A stretch of 64,000 nucleotides of DNA from Oceanospirillum sanctuarii (GTDB lineage Bacteria > Pseudomonadota > Gammaproteobacteria > Pseudomonadales > Halomonadaceae): assembly GCF_002150805.1 (NCBI RefSeq), contig NZ_MTBA01000004.1:434001-498000 (forward strand), written 5' to 3'. The number at the start of each line of letters is the position of its first letter. Position 1 is the stretch's first letter. Position numbers and translations under genes: made by a program. This document shows, one piece after another, positions 9,421-19,660 of this stretch. Below the pieces are notes generated by a model. It ran no database searches, was not told the origin of the DNA, and saw only the letters and a list, made by a program, of their open reading frames with translations.

Positions 9421-9732
9421 ATGCAAAACATGAGAAAGCTGAAGGAAGATGCCCTTCGGCGAAAGCACGAGTTCGAAGAAAAACAGCGCAACGACGAACT
9501 CCAGAAACAGAGAAAAATGAGCGGTGGTCGTCCTCGCCCCCGCTCGGACAGAGGCCGTGCCGGTGCACAGCAAGCCCGGGGCAAGGGTAGCGCCAGCCAG
9601 CGTCGAAACGTACCGGCAGCCCGACCTCAGATGCGGAAAAAAGCCAAGAGAACTCCGGCACGTTGGGTTATAGATACCCTGCTGGTACTCGGCACTCTGA
9701 TTGCACTGGTTATGATGTTTAATCCCTACTGA
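9421..9732 (+). CDS. Small basic tail-anchored membrane protein, unknown function
   Basis: A 103-residue protein not assigned to any family. It has three parts: a charged helix with coiled-coil character (about 1-34, many Lys, Arg, Glu and Gln), a disordered basic stretch rich in Arg, Gly, Pro and Ser (about 35-80), and a single hydrophobic helix (about 82-99, TLLVLGTLIALVMMF) ending only four residues before the C terminus. The last helix makes it a candidate tail-anchored protein with its basic part in the cytoplasm. It follows ppnN by 103 bases and is closed by a strong terminator. Overlapping frames exist in both directions, but only this one has a coherent membrane helix and ends at the terminator. 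Confidence 0.6.
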   Translation: MQNMRKLKEDALRRKHEFEEKQRNDELQKQRKMSGGRPRPRSDRGRAGAQQARGKGSASQRRNVPAARPQMRKKAKRTPARWVIDTLLVLGTLIALVMMFNPY

Positions 9733-9760
9733 TTACTCATCCAAAACAGCATGCAGATGA

Positions 9761-9791
9761 AACCGGAACCCCACTGTGTTCCGGTTTTTTT
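9761..9791 (+). terminator. Terminator after the tail-anchored protein gene
   Basis: A perfect 9-bp stem (AACCGGAAC with GTTCCGGTT), an 8-nt loop and a run of T follow the stop of the small gene by 28 bases. It probably ends the ppnN transcript. Confidence 0.85.
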
Positions 9792-9933
9792 ATATCCCTA
9801 TTGATTACAATGTTATAAAGCAGAAATAAAACCTCCTGCTATCATTTCTTACAGATACATCTTCGCTTGCTTTCCCCCACCAGTTGGCTAGTATCAAAGA
9901 GAACCTTGGATTCCTGCCGATGGAGATATCCTG

Positions 9934-12900
9934 TTGCTGGCCTACCTGATTCTCGCCACACTCGTGGGTCTGACCGCTGGTGCCTGGATACAGTCTAAGC
10001 GCCCCTCGTCTGTTAAGAACTCACCGGACAATGCTTCTGAACCGTCAACTCCACCTGTACTGACGGCTCAGACAGATTTTCACGCCATTATCGATACCAC
10101 TGTTGATGGCATTATCACCACTGACCACCGGGGAAACATCACCCTCTTTAACCCTGCTGCGGAAAAAATATTCGGCTACAACCAGTCTGAAGTTCTCGGC
10201 AAGCCCATCTCAATGCTGATGCCAGAGCCCTATCGCAGCCACCACCAGAACTACATGGATAACTACCTGCAGCGTCAGAAGCAGAATGACAGGCATGTCG
10301 GCTCCAAAACCCAGAGCGTAACGGACTCAGGCTCCATGGGAATGGGGCGAGAGCTGGCTGGCCTGCGCAAAAATGGTGAGCAGTTCCCTATTTATCTGGC
10401 GGTCAATCAGGTTAAGAACGAACAGGAGATATTCTTCACCGCTATCGCCAGAGATATCACAGTGCAGAAAGAGTCAGAGCAAGCTCTGCAAAAGATGACT
10501 GATTACTTTACCGCCGTGCTGCAGAACTCGTCGGAACTGATGGCAATTCTTGATCCGCAGGGGCACATCCTGGTCGCCAACAAAGCTGCGATGGATGTTA
10601 TTGGCGGTGACAGTGATGCGGTCAAAGGCAAACTCTTCTGGGATACCCCCTGGTGGCATCACGACGAAACCCAACAGAAAATTGTCCGTGAAGCTGTCGA
10701 GAAAGGGGCTCAGGGCATTCAGTCCCACTTTGAGGTTATCAACGTCAACCGTGATGACCAGATGGTATGTATCGATTTCACACTAACACCGATCACCAAT
10801 GATCAGGGTGAAGTGATTCTTCTGCTGCCGGAAGGCGTTGATATCACCCCGATCAAACTGGCAGATCAGAAGCTGGCTGACACCCTGTCTGAACAGCAGG
10901 TGATTCTGAACAGTCAGCCCAGTGGCCTGTTAAAACTCAGCGCAGACAACACTCTGGAGTTTGCCAACAACCCCTTCATGGAAGCCTACGACCTGCCTGA
11001 ATCCCTTTGTGAGCCCGGCACCCCCATGCGGGAGGTTTACACCTATATGGCCGAACGCGGCGATCTGGGTGAAGGCGATAAGCACGAGCTGGTTCAGAAT
11101 GCACTGGATAACCTGAGAGTGCACAGTTCCGGTAAGTTTCAGCGCTTTCTCGCCTCCGGCAAGGTTATCGATATCTACTGCACAGACACCAGCAATGATG
11201 GCCGGATTCTGACGCTGGTCGATATTACCGAGCAAACCGAATCCCAGAACCGTCTGAAGCGCATGATGGAGTTTAGTCCCGTAGGCGCTGCCATTATGAG
11301 TTATGATGGCAGTATTATTTACTGCAACGACCCCATGGTGAAGATGCTGCGCATCGATAAAGAACGGTTGCTGCAGATGAAAGCCTACGAGATTTTCCGT
11401 GACAAGGAAGATCACCGAAATCTGGTTACCCAGCTAAAAATTGAAGAACGTATTCAGGACTTCGAAGGTCGCCTGATGACAGCTGATGGCGAGATCCGCT
11501 GGGGACTGATCTCTGTTTACCGCACACTCTTTGATGGTCAGCCCGCTTACTTCACCTGGTTATACGACATCACCCAGCGAAAAGAAGCAGAACAGGCTCT
11601 GAAAGAAGCCAAAGAAGCCGCAGATAATGCCAATCGCATGAAGAGTGATTTTCTGGCCAATATGAGCCACGAGATCCGCACCCCCATGAATGCCATTATC
11701 GGCCTTAGCCAGTTAGCAAAAGAGCATGACCCGGAATCTGCTCAGGCGACTTACCTGACCACGATTCACCAGTCTGCGAACAGCTTGCTGGGCATCATCA
11801 ACGATATTCTGGACTTTTCCAAAATCGAAGCCGGTAAATTCTCCATTGAACAAACCAGCTTTGATCTGGATGAGGTTATCGAGCATCTGGCCCGGATTGT
11901 CAGTCTCAAAGCAGAAGAGAAAGGCATCGAGCTTCTGTTCTCTTTCCCAACCAGTATTCCCCGTTTTCTGGTTGGTGACCCCTTAAGGCTGGGGCAGATC
12001 CTGATCAATCTATGCAACAACGCCATTAAATTCACCGACTACGGTGAAGTAATGGTCAGTGCCGAAGCTGATTTGCTGAACCACAATAAGGTCGCGCTGA
12101 ATGTCGAGGTTAGCGATACCGGCATCGGCATGGATAAAGATCAGATTGCAGGGTTGTTCCGTCCCTTTACTCAGGCAGATGCCTCAACAACCCGCCGCTT
12201 TGGTGGTACAGGTTTGGGTCTTGCCATCAGTAAACACCTGACAGAAGCCATGGGCGGTCAGATGACGGTAACCAGCGTACCCGGTCAGGGCAGTTGCTTC
12301 CGCTTTACTGTGATCTGTGAACTTCAGACCGATACCCAGCAGAAACCTACCCGACTGGAAGAGCTGCCAACTCTCAAAGTGCTGATCGCCGATGACAATC
12401 TGCATGCCAGAGAGATTCTGCAAAAGATGATCGAAAGCTTTGGCTATGATGCCGATCTGGTCTGCAATGGTCAGCAGGCTCTGGATCAGCTCACTCGGGC
12501 TCTTAGCGATGGCTCGCCGTATGATCTGGCCTGTATCGACTGGCAGATGCCGGAGCTGGACGGCGTAGAAACCCTGGCCAAATACCATGAACTACCGGGA
12601 GCAGCTCATACCAAGAGTATTATTATCAGCGCCCACGGTCGTCAATCTTATGGCTGGCTGCAGGAGCAATCCGGTATTGATGAACTCATCACTAAACCGA
12701 TGAATCCGTCCACCCTGTTGGACACCATCGCTGACCTGTTTGGTTATCAGCCTCCGGGCAAAAAAGAGCATCAGCATCAGGTGGCTGATCTGGAAGTAGA
12801 ACTGGCTCGTATCTATGGAGCCGAGGTCTTAGTCGCTGAAGATAACCTGATCAACCAGCAGGTCGCCCGTGAATTACTCGAACAACGGGGCATGAAGGTC

Positions 12901-13656
12901 ACGCTGGCGAATAACGGCTGGGAAGCGGTGGAATATCTGAGAAATGCCAGCTTTGATATCCTGCTGTGTGATATCCAGATGCCGGTAATGGATGGTTACG
13001 AGGCCACAAGGGTGATTCGTCAGGAGCTTGGTTTAGCTGAACTGCCCATCGTTGCCATGACCGCTAACGCCATGTCCGGCGATAAAGAACTGTGTCAGAA
13101 AGCCGGTATGAACGACCACATCAGTAAACCGGTTGATCCCGATATTTTAACGGCAGCTTTGGTACACTGGATTCCGGCAAAAGAGATTATTGAAGAAAAC
13201 TACGAGATGAGTCAGCCCGCTGTTATCAAACCCGTTCCCGATCCAGTGGAAATCCTGAGCCCTGAACAGCTTTGGCTTCAGGATATTCCCGGCTGCCACC
13301 TTGAGCATGCACTGAAAAAAATGGGTGATATGCCGGATCTGATGATAGATCTGTTGAATGACTTTCAAAGAAACTATCAGGATATTCTGCCAACACTGGA
13401 ATATCTGGTTAGCGATGCTCATAGCCAGAACGGCAGCTTTGATGAAGAGACTCTGAGAACCCTGCATACCCTGAAAGGCCTGATGGGCACCTTCGCTTTT
13501 GAGGAGGCTGAAAAAGCCGCAGAGGCTCTGGAAGCATCGGCCAAAGCCGGAGATACAGAACAGGCATTGCACAACCTGATGGAACTGACCCTGCTTCTGG
13601 GGCCTATTCAGCAATACCTGAGCGAGCACCTGTCCGAACAGGAAACGGATAGCTAA
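9934..13656 (+). CDS. Multi-PAS hybrid sensor histidine kinase with two receivers and HPt
   Basis: A 1240-residue phosphorelay sensor. A single N-terminal hydrophobic helix (about 1-18) is followed by four PAS or PAS-like domains (about 50-180, 185-310, 318-435, 440-555). Then come HisKA with phospho-acceptor His579 in [14 protein letters not shown], a HATPase domain with DTGIGM and [13 protein letters not shown], receiver 1 (Asp869), receiver 2 (Asp1013) and a C-terminal HPt domain (His1178 in [12 protein letters not shown]). All phosphotransfer residues are present, so a full His-Asp-His relay is possible within one chain. The start is a TTG with GGAG eight bases upstream; the nearby ATG at 9920 is out of frame. 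No response regulator gene is adjacent, so the output partner is unknown. A cobC gene converges from the other side. Confidence 0.92.
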   Translation: MLAYLILATLVGLTAGAWIQSKRPSSVKNSPDNASEPSTPPVLTAQTDFHAIIDTTVDGIITTDHRGNITLFNPAAEKIFGYNQSEVLGKPISMLMPEPYRSHHQNYMDNYLQRQKQNDRHVGSKTQSVTDSGSMGMGRELAGLRKNGEQFPIYLAVNQVKNEQEIFFTAIARDITVQKESEQALQKMTDYFTAVLQNSSELMAILDPQGHILVANKAAMDVIGGDSDAVKGKLFWDTPWWHHDETQQKIVREAVEKGAQGIQSHFEVINVNRDDQMVCIDFTLTPITNDQGEVILLLPEGVDITPIKLADQKLADTLSEQQVILNSQPSGLLKLSADNTLEFANNPFMEAYDLPESLCEPGTPMREVYTYMAERGDLGEGDKHELVQNALDNLRVHSSGKFQRFLASGKVIDIYCTDTSNDGRILTLVDITEQTESQNRLKRMMEFSPVGAAIMSYDGSIIYCNDPMVKMLRIDKERLLQMKAYEIFRDKEDHRNLVTQLKIEERIQDFEGRLMTADGEIRWGLISVYRTLFDGQPAYFTWLYDITQRKEAEQALKEAKEAADNANRMKSDFLANMSHEIRTPMNAIIGLSQLAKEHDPESAQATYLTTIHQSANSLLGIINDILDFSKIEAGKFSIEQTSFDLDEVIEHLARIVSLKAEEKGIELLFSFPTSIPRFLVGDPLRLGQILINLCNNAIKFTDYGEVMVSAEADLLNHNKVALNVEVSDTGIGMDKDQIAGLFRPFTQADASTTRRFGGTGLGLAISKHLTEAMGGQMTVTSVPGQGSCFRFTVICELQTDTQQKPTRLEELPTLKVLIADDNLHAREILQKMIESFGYDADLVCNGQQALDQLTRALSDGSPYDLACIDWQMPELDGVETLAKYHELPGAAHTKSIIISAHGRQSYGWLQEQSGIDELITKPMNPSTLLDTIADLFGYQPPGKKEHQHQVADLEVELARIYGAEVLVAEDNLINQQVARELLEQRGMKVTLANNGWEAVEYLRNASFDILLCDIQMPVMDGYEATRVIRQELGLAELPIVAMTANAMSGDKELCQKAGMNDHISKPVDPDILTAALVHWIPAKEIIEENYEMSQPAVIKPVPDPVEILSPEQLWLQDIPGCHLEHALKKMGDMPDLMIDLLNDFQRNYQDILPTLEYLVSDAHSQNGSFDEETLRTLHTLKGLMGTFAFEEAEKAAEALEASAKAGDTEQALHNLMELTLLLGPIQQYLSEHLSEQETDS

Positions 13657-13686
13657 ACCACTGTTCATCTCTGAATCAGTGGCTAA

Positions 13687-14826
13687 TCACATCATCGTGG
13701 AGGCAGCAAAGGCTGCTTCCAGTCTTTCAATTTCCCACTCATCTTTTGGCAAACCAAGGCGAATACGTCCGGTATTACTAAAGACACGAATCCAAACCCC
13801 TTGTGCCGCCAGTCGCTGCTGTAATTTACGGGCAGCATCTTCGCCACCAGCAAGTACAAGACTGGCAAAGAGAGGTGTATAACAAAGCCTTAGACGTGTG
13901 CTGGTGCCTGCATTTGCAGCTCCGAAAAACACATCTTCCAGAAGACTTCTCAATGCAGTGCTTTGTCGGGCCAGCTTCTCCCGCGCCAGTAACTGCCATT
14001 CCTTATCCTGTAGCATCTGTTCCGTCAGCCAAGCAGTTACACCGCTAACCGGCCAAGGACCTGTCATTATCTTCAATTGCACAATGGTGCTTTCACCCGC
14101 CAGCACAAAACCGCTGCGAATACCGGCCAGCCCAAAGAACTTACCGATGGATCTCAACACAATCAGCGAGTCAGAAGCAGAATCCGCCAGACTTTGTGAG
14201 TCCAGTTCATAAGCATCCATAAAGGCTTCATCAAGGATTAAACAACCCGCTTTCTCTGCCAGAACCTGATGGCAGGCCAGAAGCTCCTCCCGAGAAAAAA
14301 TCTGTCCCGTGGGATTATTCGGGTTGATCACCACCAGAACATCGCAGGCCTCTGCGCAACTTATAAGCTCAGCAGGTGCTTCTGCCCGATAACGGTAGAC
14401 ATCAAAACCCGCCTTCTGCCAACACCAGGCATGCTCCTGATAGCCCTCTTCGGGTACAGCCACTTTTTTACGGCTAGGCTCAAACCCTTGGCCGGTAGCC
14501 TCAAACCGGCGGGAAATAAGCTGAGGCAGAAGCTCGATGCCCTGCTGTGAGCCATTGACCGGCCAAAGATGAGAATGACCATAATAATCAGATGCCGCGT
14601 CCAGCAGAGACTCATAACCATCAGGCAGCTGGCTAAAGCAAGATTGCGGAATCTCTGGGATCGGCCAGGGATCAGGGTTCAGCCCAGCAGAGAGATCCAA
14701 CCAATCCTCAACATGGGGATAAGCGGCTTTAGCCCTCTGCAGATCGCCACCATGAACCGGGGTTGTTAACAGAGGCAGCTTGTCAGAGAGAATAGACCTC
14801 GTCCCAGTTCTCTCCTCAGACCTCAC
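13687..14826 (-). CDS. cobC: Threonine-phosphate decarboxylase (CobC/CobD type)
   Basis: A 379-residue PLP-dependent aminotransferase-fold enzyme. It has VINPNNPTGQIFSREEL, the aspartate of LILDEAFMDAY and the PLP lysine in RSIGKFFGLAGIRSGF, a combination typical of L-threonine O-3-phosphate decarboxylases. These make (R)-1-amino-2-propanol phosphate, the linker for the cobalamin lower ligand. The start is a GTG that overlaps the stop of the upstream cbiB gene by four bases (GTGA), so the two are translationally coupled and act in successive steps. Naming differs between species: cobD in Salmonella, cobC in Pseudomonas. Confidence 0.9.
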   Translation of the reverse strand: MRSEERTGTRSILSDKLPLLTTPVHGGDLQRAKAAYPHVEDWLDLSAGLNPDPWPIPEIPQSCFSQLPDGYESLLDAASDYYGHSHLWPVNGSQQGIELLPQLISRRFEATGQGFEPSRKKVAVPEEGYQEHAWCWQKAGFDVYRYRAEAPAELISCAEACDVLVVINPNNPTGQIFSREELLACHQVLAEKAGCLILDEAFMDAYELDSQSLADSASDSLIVLRSIGKFFGLAGIRSGFVLAGESTIVQLKIMTGPWPVSGVTAWLTEQMLQDKEWQLLAREKLARQSTALRSLLEDVFFGAANAGTSTRLRLCYTPLFASLVLAGGEDAARKLQQRLAAQGVWIRVFSNTGRIRLGLPKDEWEIERLEAAFAASTMM

Positions 14827-15857
14827 AGCAGACCTCCATCAGATCCCCATACCACTAGCCATAAAGAACCCAGTGCGACCAGAGAACCAAACAGTAACCA
14901 GCTGAACATCACACGATCCACCAGTTTACGCACCGCCTGCAAATCCTGAATCTGAGGGTCATCCCCCTTCCCTAAATCAGGTCGGTCTTTCCACTGTCCA
15001 TGATAGGTATCACCACCACCCAGCCTGACACCTAAAGCACCGGCACCCGCTGCCATTACAGGCCCCGCATTAGGGCTCTCCCAGCAGCCGCCCTGCTTGC
15101 GCCAGCAATAAAGTGCCAACCTAAAACCCTTTAAGCCATGGGGGCTGTTCAGAGCATAGAAGAACGCCGATATTCGTGCAGGTATCAGGTTCAGCAGATC
15201 ATCAAACCGAGCCGCTGCCCAGCCAAAACTTAACAGACGCTCGGTTTTATAACCCCACATGGCATCCAAAGTGTTTGCCAGCCGATACAGTAAAACACCG
15301 GGAGCACCAGCGACTAAGAACCAGAACAGCGGGGCAAAAGCCCCATCACTGCCATTTTCCAGACCGGATTCAATCGCTGCCCGGGTGACCCGCACTTCAT
15401 CCATATCAGTAGTATCCCGGCTAACAATCCAACCAACATAGAAACGCGCCTGTTCCAGATTGCCTTCCAGCAAGGGCTTTTCGATCTGCTCAAGATGCTG
15501 ATCGAGACTCTTTGCTCCCAACGCAAAATAGAGCACACCTGCCTGAATCAGTAGATTCAGCACCAGTAAGTAACCACTACCCGCTTCAGGAAATGCAGAA
15601 TTCAGAACCACAGCAAAAGGGATTACGATCAAACCCAGCGCCATCAAAAGGGCGATCACACCCAGGAAGCGCTTAACCGCAATCGACAGATATTGGGTCG
15701 AGCTCTGGCTATCAGCATTAAGGGCTTTTTCCAGCCAGCTGACCAAGCGACCGTAACCCACTAACGGATGCCAGAAAGGCACTTCACCAAAACGCCGGTC
15801 CAGCCACCAACCCAGCCAGAGGGCGAAAAAAATAATTTCCGGTGCGTACAGCGCCAT
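14823..15857 (-). CDS. cbiB: Adenosylcobinamide-phosphate synthase (CbiB/CobD)
   Basis: An integral membrane protein of 344 residues from the ATG at 15857. That start has AGGAG six bases upstream and begins MALYAPEIIFFALWLGWWLD, whereas a longer frame to 15890 adds a poor leader. The sequence has the family signatures HPLVGYGRLVSWLEK near the N terminus and ESGLENGSDGAFAPLFW in the middle, with several membrane helices. The enzyme attaches aminopropanol phosphate to adenosylcobyric acid. It shares an operon with cobC and is divergent from cobQ, which makes its substrate. The 162-bp gap to cobQ must hold both promoters; no cobalamin riboswitch was recognised there. Confidence 0.92.
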   Translation of the reverse strand: MALYAPEIIFFALWLGWWLDRRFGEVPFWHPLVGYGRLVSWLEKALNADSQSSTQYLSIAVKRFLGVIALLMALGLIVIPFAVVLNSAFPEAGSGYLLVLNLLIQAGVLYFALGAKSLDQHLEQIEKPLLEGNLEQARFYVGWIVSRDTTDMDEVRVTRAAIESGLENGSDGAFAPLFWFLVAGAPGVLLYRLANTLDAMWGYKTERLLSFGWAAARFDDLLNLIPARISAFFYALNSPHGLKGFRLALYCWRKQGGCWESPNAGPVMAAGAGALGVRLGGGDTYHGQWKDRPDLGKGDDPQIQDLQAVRKLVDRVMFSWLLFGSLVALGSLWLVVWGSDGGLL

Positions 15858-16019
15858 GATGACTCCTGAATAAAACCTGCAAGGTGGCACATCTTCTCAA
15901 CAAAGCTATACAGCCAAGCCTTGGCAGACGATTAAAAATTGCGCCGAGAAAAAATGCGCTATCATAGCGACTTTTTTCACTGTCGTCCTTTTCGTTCCTC
16001 TTTCAGGAGTCTGCACGCC

Positions 16020-17558
16020 ATGACCAGCCAATCTGATGCCCAAAAACCAGCCAGCCGCTGCAAAACTCTGATGATTCAGGGCACCACATCAGATGCCGGT
16101 AAAAGTGCGTTGGTGACCGGTCTTTGTCGTTTGCTAGCCAGAAAAGGCATCAAAGTCGTGCCCTTTAAACCGCAGAATATGGCGCTGAACAGTGCCGTCA
16201 CAGTGGATGGTGGTGAGATCGGACGGGCACAGGCGGCTCAGGCTCAGGCTTGTTTTCTCGAACCTCACACCGATATGAATCCGGTACTGCTGAAGCCTAA
16301 TTCCGATACCGGCGCTCAGGTGATTATTCAGGGTAAAGCGATCACCAATATGGATGCCCGCATCTACCACGACTACAAGCAGGAAGCGATGAAAGCGGTG
16401 CTGGACAGCTATCAGCGCCTGCAGCAGCAATACGATGTGATTCTGGTGGAAGGTGCCGGCAGCCCAGCGGAGATCAACCTGCGGGACCGGGATATCGCCA
16501 ACATGGGTTTTGCAGAAGCAGTGGATTGTCCGGTAGCGATTGTGGCAGATATTGATAAGGGCGGTGTATTTGCCCATCTGGTCGGCACACTGGATCTACT
16601 GTCAGAAACGGAACAGCAGCGCACCATCGGCTTTCTGATCAACCGTTTCCGTGGTGATATCGGCCTTTTAAAACCGGGCAACGACTGGCTGGAAGAGCGT
16701 ACCCAAAAACCAGTACTGGGTGTGATTCCTTACCTGCACGGCTTATGTCTGGAAGCGGAAGACGGTATCAACGGTGCCGCGGATCAGAGTGACCATGAAC
16801 AGCAGATTAAAGTAGTGGTGCCTGTGCTGCCACGCATCAGCAACCATACCGATTTTGACCCACTGAGAAATCATCCTCAGGTGGATTTCCATTTTGTCGC
16901 TCCGGAGGAAACCCCACCGCCAGCAGACCTTGTGATTTTGCCCGGCAGCAAAAGCGTTCAGGCAGATCTGAACTGGCTGAAACAGCAGGGCTGGGAAAGC
17001 TATCTGAATAAACACCTGCGCTATGGCGGCAAACTGCTGGGAATCTGCGGTGGCTGGCAGATGCTGGGACAATGGCTGCATGATCCGAAAGGTATTGAAG
17101 GAGAAGCAGGCAGTCAGCCGGGACTGGGCTTTCTGGCAACAGAGACCACTCTGGAACCGGAAAAGCAGCTGAAAAATGTTCAGGGTGTTTTAAGCCATGA
17201 ACTGAACGGCGCGGATAAAGAGGGCAGGACAGAGAACAAAGCTATTGCTGTAACCGGCTACGAGATCCATGCCGGTGTTACCACAGGTAAAGCCCTGAGC
17301 CATCCTCTGGTACAGCTTGCTGATGGCACAACTGACGGTGCTCTATCAGAAGATGGCCAGATCGCGGGTAGCTATCTGCACGGCCTGTTTGATGAACCCG
17401 CAGCCTGTCAGGCAATTCTGAAATGGGCAGGACTTGCCAAACTGGAACACTTTGATATTCGCGCTCTGCATGAAAAATCGATCGATCGCATTGCCGATGC
17501 ACTGGAAGCCAGCCTGGAGCTTGACCAGCTGCGCCAGCTGACCGGCATCGATTTCTAA
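16020..17558 (+). CDS. cobQ: Adenosylcobyric acid synthase CobQ
   Basis: A glutamine-dependent amidotransferase of 512 residues from the ATG at 16020, chosen because AGGAG lies about ten bases upstream and the protein then begins just before the conserved [20 protein letters not shown], the ATP-binding region. The N-terminal dethiobiotin-synthetase-like domain is followed by a class I GATase-like domain with the nucleophilic cysteine in [12 protein letters not shown] and a histidine in [11 protein letters not shown]. It amidates the b, d, e and g side chains of the corrin ring. The gene ends six bases before the convergent GGDEF gene. Confidence 0.95.
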   Translation: MTSQSDAQKPASRCKTLMIQGTTSDAGKSALVTGLCRLLARKGIKVVPFKPQNMALNSAVTVDGGEIGRAQAAQAQACFLEPHTDMNPVLLKPNSDTGAQVIIQGKAITNMDARIYHDYKQEAMKAVLDSYQRLQQQYDVILVEGAGSPAEINLRDRDIANMGFAEAVDCPVAIVADIDKGGVFAHLVGTLDLLSETEQQRTIGFLINRFRGDIGLLKPGNDWLEERTQKPVLGVIPYLHGLCLEAEDGINGAADQSDHEQQIKVVVPVLPRISNHTDFDPLRNHPQVDFHFVAPEETPPPADLVILPGSKSVQADLNWLKQQGWESYLNKHLRYGGKLLGICGGWQMLGQWLHDPKGIEGEAGSQPGLGFLATETTLEPEKQLKNVQGVLSHELNGADKEGRTENKAIAVTGYEIHAGVTTGKALSHPLVQLADGTTDGALSEDGQIAGSYLHGLFDEPAACQAILKWAGLAKLEHFDIRALHEKSIDRIADALEASLELDQLRQLTGIDF

Positions 17559-17564
17559 AGCAGG

Positions 17565-19658
17565 TCAGCCGGAACGGGCAAGAGCAGGATCCAGTGGCAG
17601 CTGACTGTAACCAACGACACAGTTCCTGCCATTAGCTTTTGCCCGGTTTAATGCCTGCTCAGCAGCATCCATCATGGTACGGATCTCGGCTTCAGCTATC
17701 AGATAAGTACAAACACCAAAGCTCGCCGTGACCTGAAACTCCTGACCATTATCCGCCATCTCATCGACCATAACAGAACGCTGAGAGATACGAAGCCGCA
17801 GCCATTCCGCCTCATGCAGGGCTTCCAGCTCTTCCATTCCCGGAATCAAAAGGGCAAACGATTCCCCTTCCAGACGGGCGCTGAGCCCTCCTTCTTCCGA
17901 CCAGCGGGAAAGTATAGACGCGATCTCCTTCATGCCCTGATCTGCTGCTGCCGGACCGTACTGAGCACCGATCTGCTTGTAACGATCCAGATCCAGAAGA
18001 ATCAGGCTGACAGATTCCAGAGAAGCCTGAGGTTCTGTCAGACGGCGGCGGCTCTCCGCAAGAAAGCTGCTCTGACGCAACAGGCCGGTCAGGCCATCGT
18101 GGCGCTCAAGGTATTTCAGCTCCGAGGTCGCTTCTTCCAGCTGCTCTATCTTCTCTTTAAGCGCTTTGGTTCGAAGATCGACCTCAGCCTTCAACTGGTG
18201 CTGATTCGCCGAGATCTCCTGATTGAGGCCATCCAGATAAGCATGCTGTCTCGCCCGTTGCACCGCCAGCAGGAAGATCTGGGCAACAATAAAACAGACA
18301 AAGCCCATCGGCAGCCAGTACATACCCATCATCACCTGCTGGTAAATCAGCACGTCGTGAATCGCAGGTAGCAGAACAAACAACAGTGTCACCAGCAGAG
18401 CATTCATCTGTTTACCGAGCGCCTGCTGATCCCGATAACCGGAAACCACAGAAACGGAAGTTTCTTCTTTGCAACGCCACTTCAGCCAGCGACGATAGCT
18501 GACCATAAAGCCAAATCCCATAATCCCGAGAGCCAGATTGAGCAGCATCTGGGGGGACTCCAGTACAATCAGAACCGGCTCGGGTAACAAAAGCACGACA
18601 GGAACAAACAGCAGCAGCTGCAGGCGAATCATGATCAGATACCAGTTGGGAAAAGCGCCCTTATAACTCCCCGCCAACCAGAAAATCAGTCCCGGTAAAA
18701 ACAGATGCTGGCTGACAATATTCAGGCGTAAAACATCGGACCAGAGAGGCTGATGTACAAACCAGCTGATCACGGTATAACCTTCGGTGATGGTGTAAAT
18801 CAGAGTGGCAAAACTGAACAGTGCCAGCCCCCAGAGCCCTTTCTCATAACGGCGGCGCGCCTTCTGTTGTAACAACAGCAGCATACAACCGATACCTGCG
18901 ATGGCAGCACTTAATGCCTGCAAAAGCTCACCCTGGGCAAATCGGGCTTTCATCTCTGACGCTTCGCCTAACAGCAGATGCCGCACGGGCCCTTCCGCAC
19001 CACTGAGGTTGGAGACCTGCAGAATAAGCACCCCACGCCCCGTATCAGTCTGCAGGTCGGTAATTCTGTGCCCAACATAGGGCTGAAAGGTACGTAACTG
19101 ATCACTAACCCGGCCACCTGAAACCAGAGAAGTGTTATTCCAGCTCAGATGGAACGCGGTCGACAGTTCGGGAACCATAATCGCCAAGGGCTGGGTCGGT
19201 AAACTGCGCAGTTCCAGCACATAAGTGGCTACACATCGGCTTAGTGCCTTTGTTTGTACAGAATCAGATGTATCCGTGAGCGCCTTATCACTACTTGTCT
19301 GATCCCTGCCTTCAAACATCCGCTGCTCATAACTGGTGTTAGGATTCAGCTCTGTGACGACACCTTTATGGGAAGAAACTGCACGATCCAAAGTCGAGAC
19401 CTGACAATCGATAGGCGCCAACGGGAAGGGACGACTGGAAGGAATCGGCTGCAGAGACAAGTCCTCGAGCGTCAGAAGCTGACCGGGATATACCAGCCAG
19501 TCACCTTTGAGCTCAATGACAGGATTCAGATCCACCCGCCAATGCTTCAGATCCATTACCCCCTGACGCGCCTGTAGCGATGTTTCAGCTGAGGATTGTA
19601 CAGAAGCGATGAAGCTGAAAAAGCTCAACACAAAGCACACCAGATAGCGAAGACTCAT
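17565..19658 (-). CDS. 7TMR-DISM membrane protein with degenerate GGDEF domain
   Basis: A 697-residue protein with a signal peptide (about 1-24), a periplasmic beta-rich DISM-type domain (about 35-235), seven membrane helices (about 240-465), a coiled coil (about 470-515) and a C-terminal GGDEF-fold domain. The signature is EGESF at residues 597-601 instead of GGDEF, and the usual LTGLLNR is LTGLLRQ, so diguanylate cyclase activity is probably lost. It may bind nucleotide or pair with an active partner. The gene begins two bases after the stop of a related gene with an intact GGDEF, using a GGAGG site that overlaps the end of that gene. The two are certainly one operon and probably arose by duplication. 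Confidence 0.85.
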   Translation of the reverse strand: MSLRYLVCFVLSFFSFIASVQSSAETSLQARQGVMDLKHWRVDLNPVIELKGDWLVYPGQLLTLEDLSLQPIPSSRPFPLAPIDCQVSTLDRAVSSHKGVVTELNPNTSYEQRMFEGRDQTSSDKALTDTSDSVQTKALSRCVATYVLELRSLPTQPLAIMVPELSTAFHLSWNNTSLVSGGRVSDQLRTFQPYVGHRITDLQTDTGRGVLILQVSNLSGAEGPVRHLLLGEASEMKARFAQGELLQALSAAIAGIGCMLLLLQQKARRRYEKGLWGLALFSFATLIYTITEGYTVISWFVHQPLWSDVLRLNIVSQHLFLPGLIFWLAGSYKGAFPNWYLIMIRLQLLLFVPVVLLLPEPVLIVLESPQMLLNLALGIMGFGFMVSYRRWLKWRCKEETSVSVVSGYRDQQALGKQMNALLVTLLFVLLPAIHDVLIYQQVMMGMYWLPMGFVCFIVAQIFLLAVQRARQHAYLDGLNQEISANQHQLKAEVDLRTKALKEKIEQLEEATSELKYLERHDGLTGLLRQSSFLAESRRRLTEPQASLESVSLILLDLDRYKQIGAQYGPAAADQGMKEIASILSRWSEEGGLSARLEGESFALLIPGMEELEALHEAEWLRLRISQRSVMVDEMADNGQEFQVTASFGVCTYLIAEAEIRTMMDAAEQALNRAKANGRNCVVGYSQLPLDPALARSG

Positions 19659-19660
19659 GA

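Noticed and set aside
9380-9661. Alternative frames over the small gene after ppnN
   Set aside because: They are cysteine- and arginine-rich with no coherent domain, and do not lead into the terminator as the chosen frame does.
15858-16019. Cobalamin riboswitch between cbiB and cobQ
   Set aside because: The gap is only 162 bases with two divergent promoters, and no B12-box-like element was seen.
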